11,083 bases of DNA, taken from positions 1 through 11,083 of the forward strand of contig CADBLW010000184.1 in assembly GCA_902795625.1 (NCBI GenBank). The letters run 5' to 3'. Position 1 is the first letter of the stretch. The number at the start of each line of letters is the position of its first letter. Below are positions 1 to 7,079 of the stretch, in pieces. Below the pieces are notes generated by a model. The model did not search any database. It saw only the letters and a program-made list of their open reading frames with translations, and was not told where the DNA came from. This stretch comes from an uncultured Lachnospiraceae bacterium (GTDB lineage: Bacteria; Bacillota; Clostridia; Lachnospirales; Lachnospiraceae). A program made the translations under genes and the position numbers.

Positions 1-605
1 GCCACGCCGGAAGCGGATGCCAGGCGGAAGCCCAGCTCCGACATTTCAAACTGGCCGCGACCCTTGCGCTCGCCGGAACCGATGCCGATCGCCAGAGAGC
101 CCTCGCAGCGCATGTTGACTGTCGTGTTGATGACGCGCACCGTCGCCGCGCCGGTGCGGCAGCCGATGCCGATGCAGCGCTTAGCGCGCATCTCCGTCTG
201 TACTTCACTGTCCACGACCCGCACCGTGATCTGTTCATTGACCAGACTTCCGATGCCGATCTGCGTATCTCCTGTGGAAATACACGAAAAATGGGCCTTG
301 TTCAGTGCAACCCGCGGTTCACCCGCGACGGAACCGACGGCAACGCCGCGGTCCGAATTGATCTTGGCGATCAGATGTGTGTTGCTCAGTTCGACAACAG
401 CCGCGCTGTTGGAGGAACCGATACCCACGATCTGCTCACCCGTCATCGTCATGTAAAGGTTGCGGCAGCGCATGATACGGATGCCCGTGTCGCGCAGATA
501 ACCGCCGCCGATGCCGACGCACTCACGGCCGTCGCCGTGAATGGTCATCTCACCGTCCATATTGACCGTGATCCGTCCTACGGACTGGTTGCAGTCGCCG
601 CCAAT
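1..605 (-). repeat. Tandem ~28-31-residue Gly-Ile-Gly protein repeats, beta-helix-like
   Basis: This is the 3' part of the EAL protein gene within the window. A short motif of the form [VAG]-[IV]-G-[SGC] recurs with its central Ile/Val at residues 1017, 1048, 1078, 1106, 1134, 1163 and 1191 (spacings 31, 30, 28, 28, 29, 28). Between motifs there are short alternating hydrophobic/polar stretches such as RITVNM and ATVRVIN, as expected for beta strands. The pattern suggests a solenoid, probably a right-handed beta-helix. DNA identity between copies is low, so the repeats are old or selected at protein level. The array continues outside the window. Confidence 0.7.
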
Positions 606-3600
606 GGCAAAACTCCGGTCGGCGCTGACATTGATATAAAGCTTGCCTGTGCCCTCGATGGTCAAAGACGAGCTCTCCGGAACGCGGATGCCCGCGTCCT
701 GCATCGTCACATTGCCCTCCACGACCAGCGTGACATCGCTTCGGTTGCCGATCTCCAGGCAGGGACGCCGCTGATAGGACTCAAGCTGCGCGCCGCGCAG
801 GTGGATCCGGCTGACGGTGTTGTCCGGAACATGTATGACGATATCGGTCTGATATTTCGGATTGCCGACGAGCACACACTCCGGTCTCGGCACGACGACC
901 TCGGTGTAGCCTTCCATCACAAGCGGTACGAGAAGAACTTCGCTCTCGTTGCCGACGATGTATGTCTTCTTCTGCCGCGTGTCGATGTTGCGGATGTTCA
1001 TCCTCACGATCTCATCCACCAGATCCTTCGGAATCTCATCTATGAACTGATTGGAAGGAAGCGCCGTGTAGTAGCCCTGGACCAGATCGATCCCGAGGCG
1101 GATGACCGTGTTGAGCTCCTCCCGCGTCTCCACGCCCTCGGCAAGGGCAAGGAAACCGTTCGCATGGGCGAACTCCACCGTATTCGATACAAAATACTGC
1201 TTCTTATTGTCCTCGTCCACATGCGAGATCAGGCTGCGGTCGATCTTCACATAGTCCGGCTCATAGTTCAGAAGGTTGGAGATATTGGAATATCCGGCAC
1301 CGTAGTCATCGATCGCAAGCTGCATGCCGTTCTGCGTGCAGCGCTCCTTGATGACCTGAACCTGCTCCAGGCTCGCCTCCGTCTGCTCCGTGAACTCGAT
1401 GACAACATCCGGCAGGATGTCCGCGTAGCTCGCGATGAGCTTCGCGTAGTCCTTATCCGCGATGACAACCTTCGGGATGCTGTTGATGAACAGCTTCCGG
1501 CTGCCCAGTTTCTCCCTGTTCTCGCGCAGCAGTGCAAGCGTATTGAAAAATGTCTGCCGCTCCACATCGTAAAGCCGGTCCAGCGCCTCAGCGTGCTTCA
1601 GGATGACCTCCGGCGGAAGCGCAGGCTCCGTGCGGGAGCGCATGAGCGCCTCATACGCAAAGATCTCTCCGGTTTTCGCGCTGATGATCGGCTGAAAATG
1701 ATATTCCACCAGATTGTCGTCGAGGACGCGCACAACTTCCCTGCGCTCTTCCTCATTGACGACCTCGCCGCCTCCGGCAAGACGCCGCTTATTTTCCTTC
1801 AGCGTCTTCTTCGCGGCGATGGCATCCGCGGTGATGTCGGCGAGACTGCTCTCATCGACAACATCCTCGCAGACCTTCGCGTAGGTCAGGTTCACACTGT
1901 ATGACTTGTTGTTGAACTTGTTGTAGTTCTGGATGCGCGCGTCGAGATTTGCCAGAAGTCCCATCGCGTCGTTGTTAGTCTCGTAAAATCCTGCCACGAC
2001 GAACTCATCGTTGCCGAGCCGCGCGCAGATGTCGCGGTCATTCATCGAGTTCTGGATCATCTTGGTCAGCGCAAGCAGCACCTCGTTGCCCTCGTCACGG
2101 CCGAACGCATCATTGATCGCCGAAAAACGCTCAATATCGATGGCGATCACACGAAGCATCGTGGGAACGCCGCCGAGGTGGCGGTACATATCCTGCAGAG
2201 TGCTGATGTAACCCTTGTAATTGAACAGACCGGTCATCGAGTCACGGACCTGGTTCTGCAGCGTCATGTCGTCGTACATGTACCAGCGGCGCTGCGCCTC
2301 CAGGCAGTGCGCAAGCTTGCGCATCCAGCCGCGCAGGCACTCCGCGTAAACGCGCGGATCATTGCCGTATGAAAGCACGACATAGCCGAGCACACGATCC
2401 ATGAAATGCAGGGAGACAACGTAGAAGACGCGCGGTTTCTCGCTCTCGCGGTACAGCGCGGGAATGATGTATTCACGGTTGAACATGCGCCCGTCCGCAA
2501 AGACACACGAGTCCTTCTCGTGAGCGATCGCCAGCTCCACCTTGTCGGTGATATGCGGCATCGCCGCGGTCTCGTGCAGCGCCTTCGCGTTTAAGCACAG
2601 GTAAAATGCTTCGTAATCCTCGAGGTACTCCGTGAACCGGTCGACGGTCCGCAGACACTCCTCGAAATCGGTAACGTTGGTGATCTCTTCGCTCATGAAG
2701 TTGAACTCAGAGGGGAACCGCTCCGTCGCATCGCGCAGCTCCTCGAGCACGCGCTCCGAGTACGGCCCGCAGGAGTTGCGGACGCACCCGCAGGAACCGC
2801 CCGGGATCAGCCGGCAGCAGTTGCTTCTGTGCGGGAGCAGGAAATTGTTCTTTCCGTTGATCAGGGCGAGAAGCATGCGAACGGCGTTCGTCGCCATCTC
2901 GACGGGATCGCGGTACACCGTCAGAAACGCTCCGCTCTCCCGGTCCTCATCACTGCCGTATCCGGCAACGATGATATCCTCCGGCACAAGCACGCCGCGC
3001 TTTTCAAGCGCCGCGGTCAGCGCCGCCGCGCCCTCGTCGGACACGCAGATCACCGCGTCCGGTCTCGTATCCGGTTTGACCAGCTCATCGGCAATCTCGT
3101 CTCCCGAATGGATCCAGAAACCGCCGTTGAAAAACTCGTTCTCATCCGCCGGAATCCCGTGCTTCGCGCAGGCGTTCAGAAAATCCTCCCGCAGCGCCAT
3201 GTCAAACGGAACCGCCTCATCACTGTGGCCTGCGACCAGCCGTATGCTCTTTACCTGATGGGTCTTCACCAGATGGTTTACCAGAAGCTCCATGCCGTTC
3301 TCACGTCCGAACGGCACCGTGGGGAAGCCGTAATCATTCTCGTACTCAAGACAGACGACAGGCTTGTCGAACTCCCTGCGGATCCGCTCCATGACTTCCT
3401 TCTGCGGCTCCATATAGTACGTCGTCGGGTAGACGATGAGACCGTCGATCTCGCGCAGGTCCATCACCTCGTACACCGAGCACTCCGCGTCGGCATATCC
3501 CTTGCCCACACCGGAATGGCACAGCGTAGTAAACGTAACAACATCGATGTCGTTACGCAGCAGCTCCTTCTGTACATTGTACAGAGTCTGCCGGAAAAAC

Positions 3601-3653
3601 TTGTGATGGGCATCGGAGATCAGAACTCCGACGATCTTTCTCCTCTTCGACAT
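1..3653 (-). CDS. LacI-like sensor / degenerate GGDEF / EAL c-di-GMP protein with C-terminal beta-helix-like repeats (3' end outside window)
   Basis: Open from ATG at 3653 to the window edge (1217 codons, no stop). The start is supported by AGGGAG (3660-3665) six bases upstream. Residues 1 to ~277 resemble a LacI/GalR sugar-binding domain (begins MSKRRKIVGVLISD) without a DNA-binding helix-turn-helix or signal peptide, so the protein is probably cytosolic. Five Cys lie at 279, 280, 288, 290 and 295. Residues ~310-455 look GAF-like (tentative). A GGDEF domain (~470-630) carries GNDEF at 547-551, and Asn538 replaces the I-site Arg. The EAL domain (~640-885) keeps E668-A-L, an ExTE motif, DDYGAG (782-787), K803-I-D and EGVE (839-842), so c-di-GMP phosphodiesterase activity is likely. 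From ~890 onward there is a repetitive, beta-rich region with Gly-Ile-Gly turns. It lies 67 nt downstream of the deacetylase gene, probably co-transcribed. The ligand is unknown; a sugar is plausible from the fold. Confidence 0.88.
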   Translation of the reverse strand, partial: MSKRRKIVGVLISDAHHKFFRQTLYNVQKELLRNDIDVVTFTTLCHSGVGKGYADAECSVYEVMDLREIDGLIVYPTTYYMEPQKEVMERIRREFDKPVVCLEYENDYGFPTVPFGRENGMELLVNHLVKTHQVKSIRLVAGHSDEAVPFDMALREDFLNACAKHGIPADENEFFNGGFWIHSGDEIADELVKPDTRPDAVICVSDEGAAALTAALEKRGVLVPEDIIVAGYGSDEDRESGAFLTVYRDPVEMATNAVRMLLALINGKNNFLLPHRSNCCRLIPGGSCGCVRNSCGPYSERVLEELRDATERFPSEFNFMSEEITNVTDFEECLRTVDRFTEYLEDYEAFYLCLNAKALHETAAMPHITDKVELAIAHEKDSCVFADGRMFNREYIIPALYRESEKPRVFYVVSLHFMDRVLGYVVLSYGNDPRVYAECLRGWMRKLAHCLEAQRRWYMYDDMTLQNQVRDSMTGLFNYKGYISTLQDMYRHLGGVPTMLRVIAIDIERFSAINDAFGRDEGNEVLLALTKMIQNSMNDRDICARLGNDEFVVAGFYETNNDAMGLLANLDARIQNYNKFNNKSYSVNLTYAKVCEDVVDESSLADITADAIAAKKTLKENKRRLAGGGEVVNEEERREVVRVLDDNLVEYHFQPIISAKTGEIFAYEALMRSRTEPALPPEVILKHAEALDRLYDVERQTFFNTLALLRENREKLGSRKLFINSIPKVVIADKDYAKLIASYADILPDVVIEFTEQTEASLEQVQVIKERCTQNGMQLAIDDYGAGYSNISNLLNYEPDYVKIDRSLISHVDEDNKKQYFVSNTVEFAHANGFLALAEGVETREELNTVIRLGIDLVQGYYTALPSNQFIDEIPKDLVDEIVRMNIRNIDTRQKKTYIVGNESEVLLVPLVMEGYTEVVVPRPECVLVGNPKYQTDIVIHVPDNTVSRIHLRGAQLESYQRRPCLEIGNRSDVTLVVEGNVTMQDAGIRVPESSSLTIEGTGKLYINVSADRSFAIGGDCNQSVGRITVNMDGEMTIHGDGRECVGIGGGYLRDTGIRIMRCRNLYMTMTGEQIVGIGSSNSAAVVELSNTHLIAKINSDRGVAVGSVAGEPRVALNKAHFSCISTGDTQIGIGSLVNEQITVRVVDSEVQTEMRAKRCIGIGCRTGAATVRVINTTVNMRCEGSLAIGIGSGERKGRGQFEMSELGFRLASASGV

Positions 3654-3720
3654 ACACGACTCCCTGTTATGGTGCGCCGTCTCCTCACAGAGGCAGCGCG
3701 CGATACAAATTGTCTCCGTG

Positions 3721-4704
3721 TTATCTTGCTTTGTTGTATTTTACGCCGAGCGGCGCATCCTCGCCGAGCAGCTCGGACACCGTCACAAACTCGTAGCCCT
3801 GCTTTGCGAGCTTATCGATGATGATGCAGAACGCCTCATACGAGTTGTCGTAGATCTCGTGCATGAGGATGATCTTGCCTCTTCCCGCCGTGGATACGAC
3901 ATTGTTGATGATGGTGTTGATATTCTCATCGCGCTCCGCATCAGTCGTACGCTTCTTGAATCTCCAGTCCGAGGAGTCGCAGGACCAGTTGACGACATAG
4001 AGCGGACTGCTCTTGATACGCTCCTCGCTGATCCGGCCTCCCGGAGGACGCATCATCGTAGGCGCTACTCCGGTAACCTCCAGGATCTTATCGTAGGTCT
4101 TGTCGATCTCTTCGTGATACACCTTATCGGAACAGGTGTCATAGTAGTTGTCATGCGTCCACGCGTGGATCTGCACTTCCATGCCGGCATCCACAAGCTC
4201 CTTCAGCTGCGGACCGGTGGTCTCGTTGATCCGGTTGCCGACGACAAACCAGGTTGCCTTGGCATTGTACTTCTGCAGCACCTCAAGGAACTTCGGCGTC
4301 AGCTTCGAATACGGTCCGTCGTCAAAGGTGAACGCGATCAGTTTTCTTCCGTCATCCGGCGTCGGTGTCGGCGTGGATGTCGGGCCGTCGGGCGTCGGCG
4401 TCGGGGTCGGCGTCGACGTCATCGTAGGCGTCGGCGTATCTATGGGTGTCGGCGAGAGCGTCGGTGTCGGTGTGGATGTCGGTTCCGGCGTCACCGTGGG
4501 CGACGGTTTCGGCGTCGGAGACTTGTCCCCGTTGTTTTTGCCCGAGGAATACATCCCGTACGAAACTGCGCATACAAGCCCGATCAGCAGTATCGCCGTA
4601 AACGTCAGGAATATCTTTTTGTTGCGCTCCACGCGCTGAATATACTCGCGTTGTTCTTTGGTCAGTTTTCTGTGTCCGTTCTTCCCGGAACGCTGCGTTG
4701 CCAT
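3721..4704 (-). CDS. Membrane-anchored NodB-type polysaccharide deacetylase
   Basis: A 327-residue protein. ATG at 4704 is chosen over an in-frame ATG at 4791 because GAGAGGAG (4711-4718) lies six bases upstream and the longer start would run into the tRNA gene. Residues 1-30 are basic and cytosolic; one transmembrane helix spans about 31-51; a Thr/Pro linker covers 62-117; a NodB domain covers ~120-315. Carbohydrate esterase 4 motifs are visible: TFDDGP (126-131, catalytic D128 and metal-binding D129), H180-x3-H184, RPPGG (219-223), and LMHE with H282. The metal triad D129/H180/H184 is present, so activity is expected. The family removes N-acetyl groups from peptidoglycan or other acetylated surface glycans; the exact substrate cannot be told. 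The catalytic domain should face outside the cell. No clear sigma-A promoter is visible on this strand, though the leader contains the palindrome at 4725-4748. Confidence 0.9.
   Translation of the reverse strand: MATQRSGKNGHRKLTKEQREYIQRVERNKKIFLTFTAILLIGLVCAVSYGMYSSGKNNGDKSPTPKPSPTVTPEPTSTPTPTLSPTPIDTPTPTMTSTPTPTPTPDGPTSTPTPTPDDGRKLIAFTFDDGPYSKLTPKFLEVLQKYNAKATWFVVGNRINETTGPQLKELVDAGMEVQIHAWTHDNYYDTCSDKVYHEEIDKTYDKILEVTGVAPTMMRPPGGRISEERIKSSPLYVVNWSCDSSDWRFKKRTTDAERDENINTIINNVVSTAGRGKIILMHEIYDNSYEAFCIIIDKLAKQGYEFVTVSELLGEDAPLGVKYNKAR
4354..4521 (-). repeat. Low-complexity Thr/Pro linker coding repeat
   Basis: Encodes residues 62-117 of the deacetylase, made mainly of TPTP-type units. On the plus strand it reads as recurring ggcgtcggcg-like units. 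Such linkers hold a catalytic domain away from the membrane and across the cell wall. Short-unit repeats like this can vary in length between strains. Confidence 0.85.
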
Positions 4705-4724
4705 AGTTATCTCCTCTCCACTCC

Positions 4725-4748
4725 TCGGAAAATGCTTGCATTTTCCGA
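4725..4748. promoter_or_regulatory. Perfect 24-base inverted repeat between deacetylase and tRNA-Gly
   Basis: Arms TCGGAAAATGC (4725-4735) and GCATTTTCCGA (4738-4748) are exact reverse complements around a two-base centre. The right arm overlaps the -35 box of the tRNA promoter (4736-4741). On the other strand the left arm directly abuts the purine-rich ribosome binding region of the deacetylase. It could be an operator, or a hairpin with a CTTG/CAAG loop in the deacetylase leader. No binding protein can be named. Confidence 0.6.
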
Positions 4749-4764
4749 CCGTATGCGCTATAAT
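4736..4764 (+). promoter_or_regulatory. Sigma-A promoter of tRNA-Gly
   Basis: TTGCAT at 4736-4741 and a perfect TATAAT at 4759-4764 are separated by 17 bases. Transcription would start near 4771, about six bases before the mature tRNA 5' end. The near-consensus quality fits a stable RNA gene. Confidence 0.85.
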
Positions 4765-4776
4765 GCACCCATACAC

Positions 4777-4847
4777 GCAGATATAGTACATCGGTAGTAT
4801 ATCAGCTTCCCAAGCTGAGGAGGCGGGTTCGATTCCCGTTATCTGCT
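4777..4847 (+). tRNA. tRNA-Gly (anticodon CCC)
   Basis: A full cloverleaf can be drawn. The acceptor stem GCAGATA (4777-4783) pairs perfectly with TATCTGC (4840-4846), with discriminator T4847. The D arm is 4786-4800 with GG in the loop. The anticodon stem TCAGC/GCTGA (4802-4806/4814-4818) encloses loop TTCCCAA with anticodon CCC at 4809-4811. The T arm is GCGGG-TTCGATT-CCCGT (4823-4839), with a G-T first pair. CCA is not encoded, so it must be added after transcription. It decodes GGG. It stands alone with its own promoter and terminator. Confidence 0.96.
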
Positions 4848-4854
4848 CACCGCG

Positions 4855-4882
4855 ATGCCTTCCTTACGGGGAAGGCATTTTT
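4855..4882 (+). terminator. Intrinsic terminator of tRNA-Gly
   Basis: The stem ATGCCTTCC (4855-4863) pairs exactly with GGAAGGCAT (4870-4878) across a six-base loop, followed by a T run to 4882. It begins eight bases after the tRNA. Confidence 0.9.
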
Positions 4883-4950
4883 GCACCTGCACATACATAA
4901 ATAACTATACTGCAAAAGCACCCTCTTTTCAATATTTTTTTAACTTATCA

Positions 4951-4979
4951 TTTACTTTTTTCGTGCTTACCGTTATAAT
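4951..4979 (+). promoter_or_regulatory. Probable sigma-A promoter of the TPR protein gene
   Basis: A perfect TATAAT at 4974-4979 is preceded, 17 bases upstream, by TTTACT at 4951-4956 (four of six matches to TTGACA), in a distinctly AT-rich stretch (about 4905-4980). The predicted leader is about 60 bases before the ATG at 5049. Confidence 0.7.
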
Positions 4980-5048
4980 AATGAAGACGCTGATCATGCC
5001 CTGCGGCTCTTCGGCGGCATCCCGCAAACTAGTGTTTCGGAGGTCTGT

Positions 5049-5846
5049 ATGGGAGAATATTCCACATCTACAGGGTCGTCTGCGGGCGAGAACGGGATCA
5101 AGAGGATCCCGATGAATTCCGTCTGGACGGCTGTTGAAAACTGTATGGCGAAGAAGGATTACGCGACGGCGAAGGCAGTGCTTGCCGAGGCCGGACGCGA
5201 AGCTGCATCCTACGGTGACCTGTCCGGTCAGCTGCAGGTACTGCACGAGCGCATTGCCCTCACCCGCCGGCTCGGTGAATTCAAAGAGTGCGACAGTTTA
5301 TGCAACCGCGCGCAGGAAGTGCTGACTCAGCTGAATATGCAGTCCACTCCCGCTGCCGCCAAGATCTACATCAACATTGCCGACACGCTGATCCTCGAAG
5401 AGCGTTACCGCGATGCCATCCGTTTCCTTGAGCCCGCCTGTGCGATCCTCAAGGGTCACGAGGAGACATCCAAGAGCCCTGCCCTCGCAGGCGCCTGCAA
5501 CAGCTTAGGACTTGCGCTCACCGCGATCGGTGAGTACGAGGCAGCTTCGAAGCAGTACGAAGAGGCGCTCGCCGTTCTCCTTGCCAATCCTGCCTGCATC
5601 CTTGACACCGCAACAACGCATGTCAACCTTGCTCACCTGGTCAGCGTATGGACGAACGATGAGGAGGAGGTCAACTCGAACCTGATCACGGCGTTCAAGC
5701 TCCTCGACAGCAAGGATCTCGCGCACGACTACCGCTACGCGGACACCTGCTTAAGCTGTGCGGAAAGTTTTGAGTACTTCGGTTTCTTCCTCTACAAAAA
5801 TCAACTGCGGAAGCGCGCCGCCGATGTGTACGGTGAGAACGAATAA
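5049..5846 (+). CDS. TPR-repeat protein of unknown function
   Basis: A 265-residue soluble protein with no signal peptide or membrane segment. The start has GGAGG (5039-5043) five bases upstream and is better supported than the internal Met22. After a Ser/Gly-rich first 20 residues the sequence is almost all helical. TPR-like helix pairs lie near 24-52, 61-92, 104-137, 145-178 and 187-220; the clearest are 104-137 (KIYINIADTL.., then YRDAI) and 145-178 (ACNSLGLAL.., GEYEAA). TPR proteins bind other proteins or peptides as scaffolds; no enzymatic motif is visible. It has its own promoter and a strong terminator. The ABC transporter genes begin 71 bases further on in the same direction, so a functional link is possible but unproven. 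I do not recognise a specific family. Confidence 0.85.
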   Translation: MGEYSTSTGSSAGENGIKRIPMNSVWTAVENCMAKKDYATAKAVLAEAGREAASYGDLSGQLQVLHERIALTRRLGEFKECDSLCNRAQEVLTQLNMQSTPAAAKIYINIADTLILEERYRDAIRFLEPACAILKGHEETSKSPALAGACNSLGLALTAIGEYEAASKQYEEALAVLLANPACILDTATTHVNLAHLVSVWTNDEEEVNSNLITAFKLLDSKDLAHDYRYADTCLSCAESFEYFGFFLYKNQLRKRAADVYGENE

Positions 5847-5854
5847 GATTTGAC

Positions 5855-5889
5855 GGGCAAACCGCTTCAATGTGGTTTGCCCTTTTTTT
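5855..5889 (+). terminator. Strong intrinsic terminator after the TPR gene
   Basis: GGGCAAACC (5855-5863) pairs exactly with GGTTTGCCC (5874-5882), with a ten-base loop and seven T residues (5883-5889). It lies eight bases after the TPR stop and only 28 bases before the ATPase start, so it separates the two units or acts as a partial attenuator. Confidence 0.92.
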
Positions 5890-5894
5890 ACAAT
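5866..5894 (+). promoter_or_regulatory. Weak candidate promoter for the ABC operon inside the terminator
   Basis: TACAAT at 5889-5894 is a good -10 match; 17 bases upstream is only TTCAAT (5866-5871), a poor -35 within the terminator loop. Transcription would begin near 5901, at the ribosome binding site itself. It is listed because there is little other space for a promoter between the terminator and the ATPase gene. Confidence 0.25.
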
Positions 5895-5917
5895 CCAAGC
5901 GAGGAGGTTCTTCCCCC

Positions 5918-7069
5918 ATGAAGATCAAATTAGACCATGTAACCAAGCGGTTCCCGAACCGCAACAAGAAGATCCGCGAGGACGTCATCGCCGTCAACGA
6001 TTTTACGTTTGATATCCCCGACGGCAAGCTGATCGGTCTCCTCGGCCCCTCCGGCTGCGGCAAGAGCACCACGCTCAACCTGATCAGCGGCCTCGAGATG
6101 CCGACCGCGGGCCGCATCTACTTCGGCGACACCGATGTCACCGACCTTCCCGCGGAAAATCGCGGTGTCGGCCTGGGGTTCCAGCACTACGCCCTCTACC
6201 CGCACCTGACCGTGCTCGACAACATCACCTTCCCTCTCGGAAACCTCCGCGGCGCGGAGAAGCTCACGAAGGAGCAGATGCGCGCGAAGGCGATGGAGGT
6301 CGCGAAGCTCGTGCAGATCAGCGAGCTCATGGAGCGCCGCCCGAGCGAGCTCTCCGGCGGCCAGCAGCAGCGTGTCGCGATCGCCCGCGCGCTTGTGAAG
6401 ATGCCGAGTGTTCTCCTCCTCGACGAGCCCCTCTCCAACCTCGACGCGCGACTGCGCCTTCAGACCCGCGAGGAGCTTGCCCGCATCCAGAAGGAAACCG
6501 GCATCACGACGATCTTCGTCACCCACGACCAGGAGGAGGCCATGAGCATCAGCGACCTCATCGTCGTGATGAAGGACGGTGTCATCCACCAGATCGGCAA
6601 GCCGCAGGAGGTCTACGACAAGCCGTGCAACCTCTTCGTCGCCAAATTCCTCGGAACGCCGCCCATCAATGTCTTCGAGGGCACGCTCAAAAAGGGAACG
6701 CTCTATATCGGCGACGAGGCCGTGCTCGATGTGAAGCTCACGGAAAATGATGCATCCGACGATAAAAAAGCCAAGGCAAAGCAGGCAGACAGTGACCGCA
6801 CTGTCTGGGTCGGCATCCGTCCCGAAGGGTTTGTTCCCGACGCGGAAGGCCCTCTCTCCTGCTCGCTCTCGAAGATCGAGGTCATGGGCCGCGACACGAG
6901 CGTCGTCTCAACGCATCCCGCATTTGTCGGCACGACGATCCGCTCGATCATCCCGTCCGAGGACGCCGCAGGCATCGAAGGCGAGACGGTCCGCTTCCGC
7001 TTAAAGCCCGCCAAGGTATGTCTCTTCGACCATGAGACCGAGGAGACGATCCCGTTTGAAGCACGCTGA
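5918..7069 (+). CDS. Sugar ABC transporter ATPase, MalK/UgpC/MsmX type
   Basis: A 383-residue cytosolic ATPase that would power the importer encoded downstream. The ATG at 5918 is chosen because GAGGAGG (5901-5907) precedes it by ten bases; an in-frame ATG at 5870 lies inside the upstream terminator. Visible motifs are Walker A GPSGCGKST (43-51), Q-loop Q89, signature LSGGQQQR (145-152), Walker B VLLLDEP (165-171), D-loop SNLD (173-176) and H-loop H203. All key residues are present. Residues from about 240 form the C-terminal TOBE/MalK regulatory domain, including GIRPEGF (299-305), with a Lys/Asp/Ala-rich insertion near 276-293. Length and layout fit CUT1 ATPases. The stop overlaps the ribosome binding site of the first permease, so translation is probably coupled. 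Confidence 0.95.
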   Translation: MKIKLDHVTKRFPNRNKKIREDVIAVNDFTFDIPDGKLIGLLGPSGCGKSTTLNLISGLEMPTAGRIYFGDTDVTDLPAENRGVGLGFQHYALYPHLTVLDNITFPLGNLRGAEKLTKEQMRAKAMEVAKLVQISELMERRPSELSGGQQQRVAIARALVKMPSVLLLDEPLSNLDARLRLQTREELARIQKETGITTIFVTHDQEEAMSISDLIVVMKDGVIHQIGKPQEVYDKPCNLFVAKFLGTPPINVFEGTLKKGTLYIGDEAVLDVKLTENDASDDKKAKAKQADSDRTVWVGIRPEGFVPDAEGPLSCSLSKIEVMGRDTSVVSTHPAFVGTTIRSIIPSEDAAGIEGETVRFRLKPAKVCLFDHETEETIPFEAR

Positions 7070-7079
7070 GGAGGTCCCC

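Noticed and set aside
291..1904. Long plus-strand open frame of 537 codons opposite the EAL protein
   Set aside because: It lies entirely antisense to a frame with clear GGDEF and EAL motifs, has no convincing ribosome binding site and a low-complexity Arg/Asp/Leu/Val-rich composition typical of a GC-rich shadow frame.
3654..3720. Terminator or promoter between deacetylase and EAL protein genes
   Set aside because: A CCTC-TGT-GAGG mini-hairpin is present on the minus strand, but it is imperfect beyond four pairs and has no T run; no credible -10/-35 pair was found.
4148..4639. Plus-strand open frame rich in Gly-Val repeats
   Set aside because: This is the reverse strand of the Thr/Pro linker of the deacetylase; the repeat gives a long open frame by composition only.
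4777..4847. tRNA-Gly as an integration site of a mobile element
   Set aside because: tRNA genes are common attachment sites, but no integrase, repeated tRNA 3' fragment or foreign gene block is seen nearby.
5930..6589. Minus-strand open frame opposite the ABC ATPase
   Set aside because: It mirrors codons of the conserved Walker and signature region and has no family resemblance.
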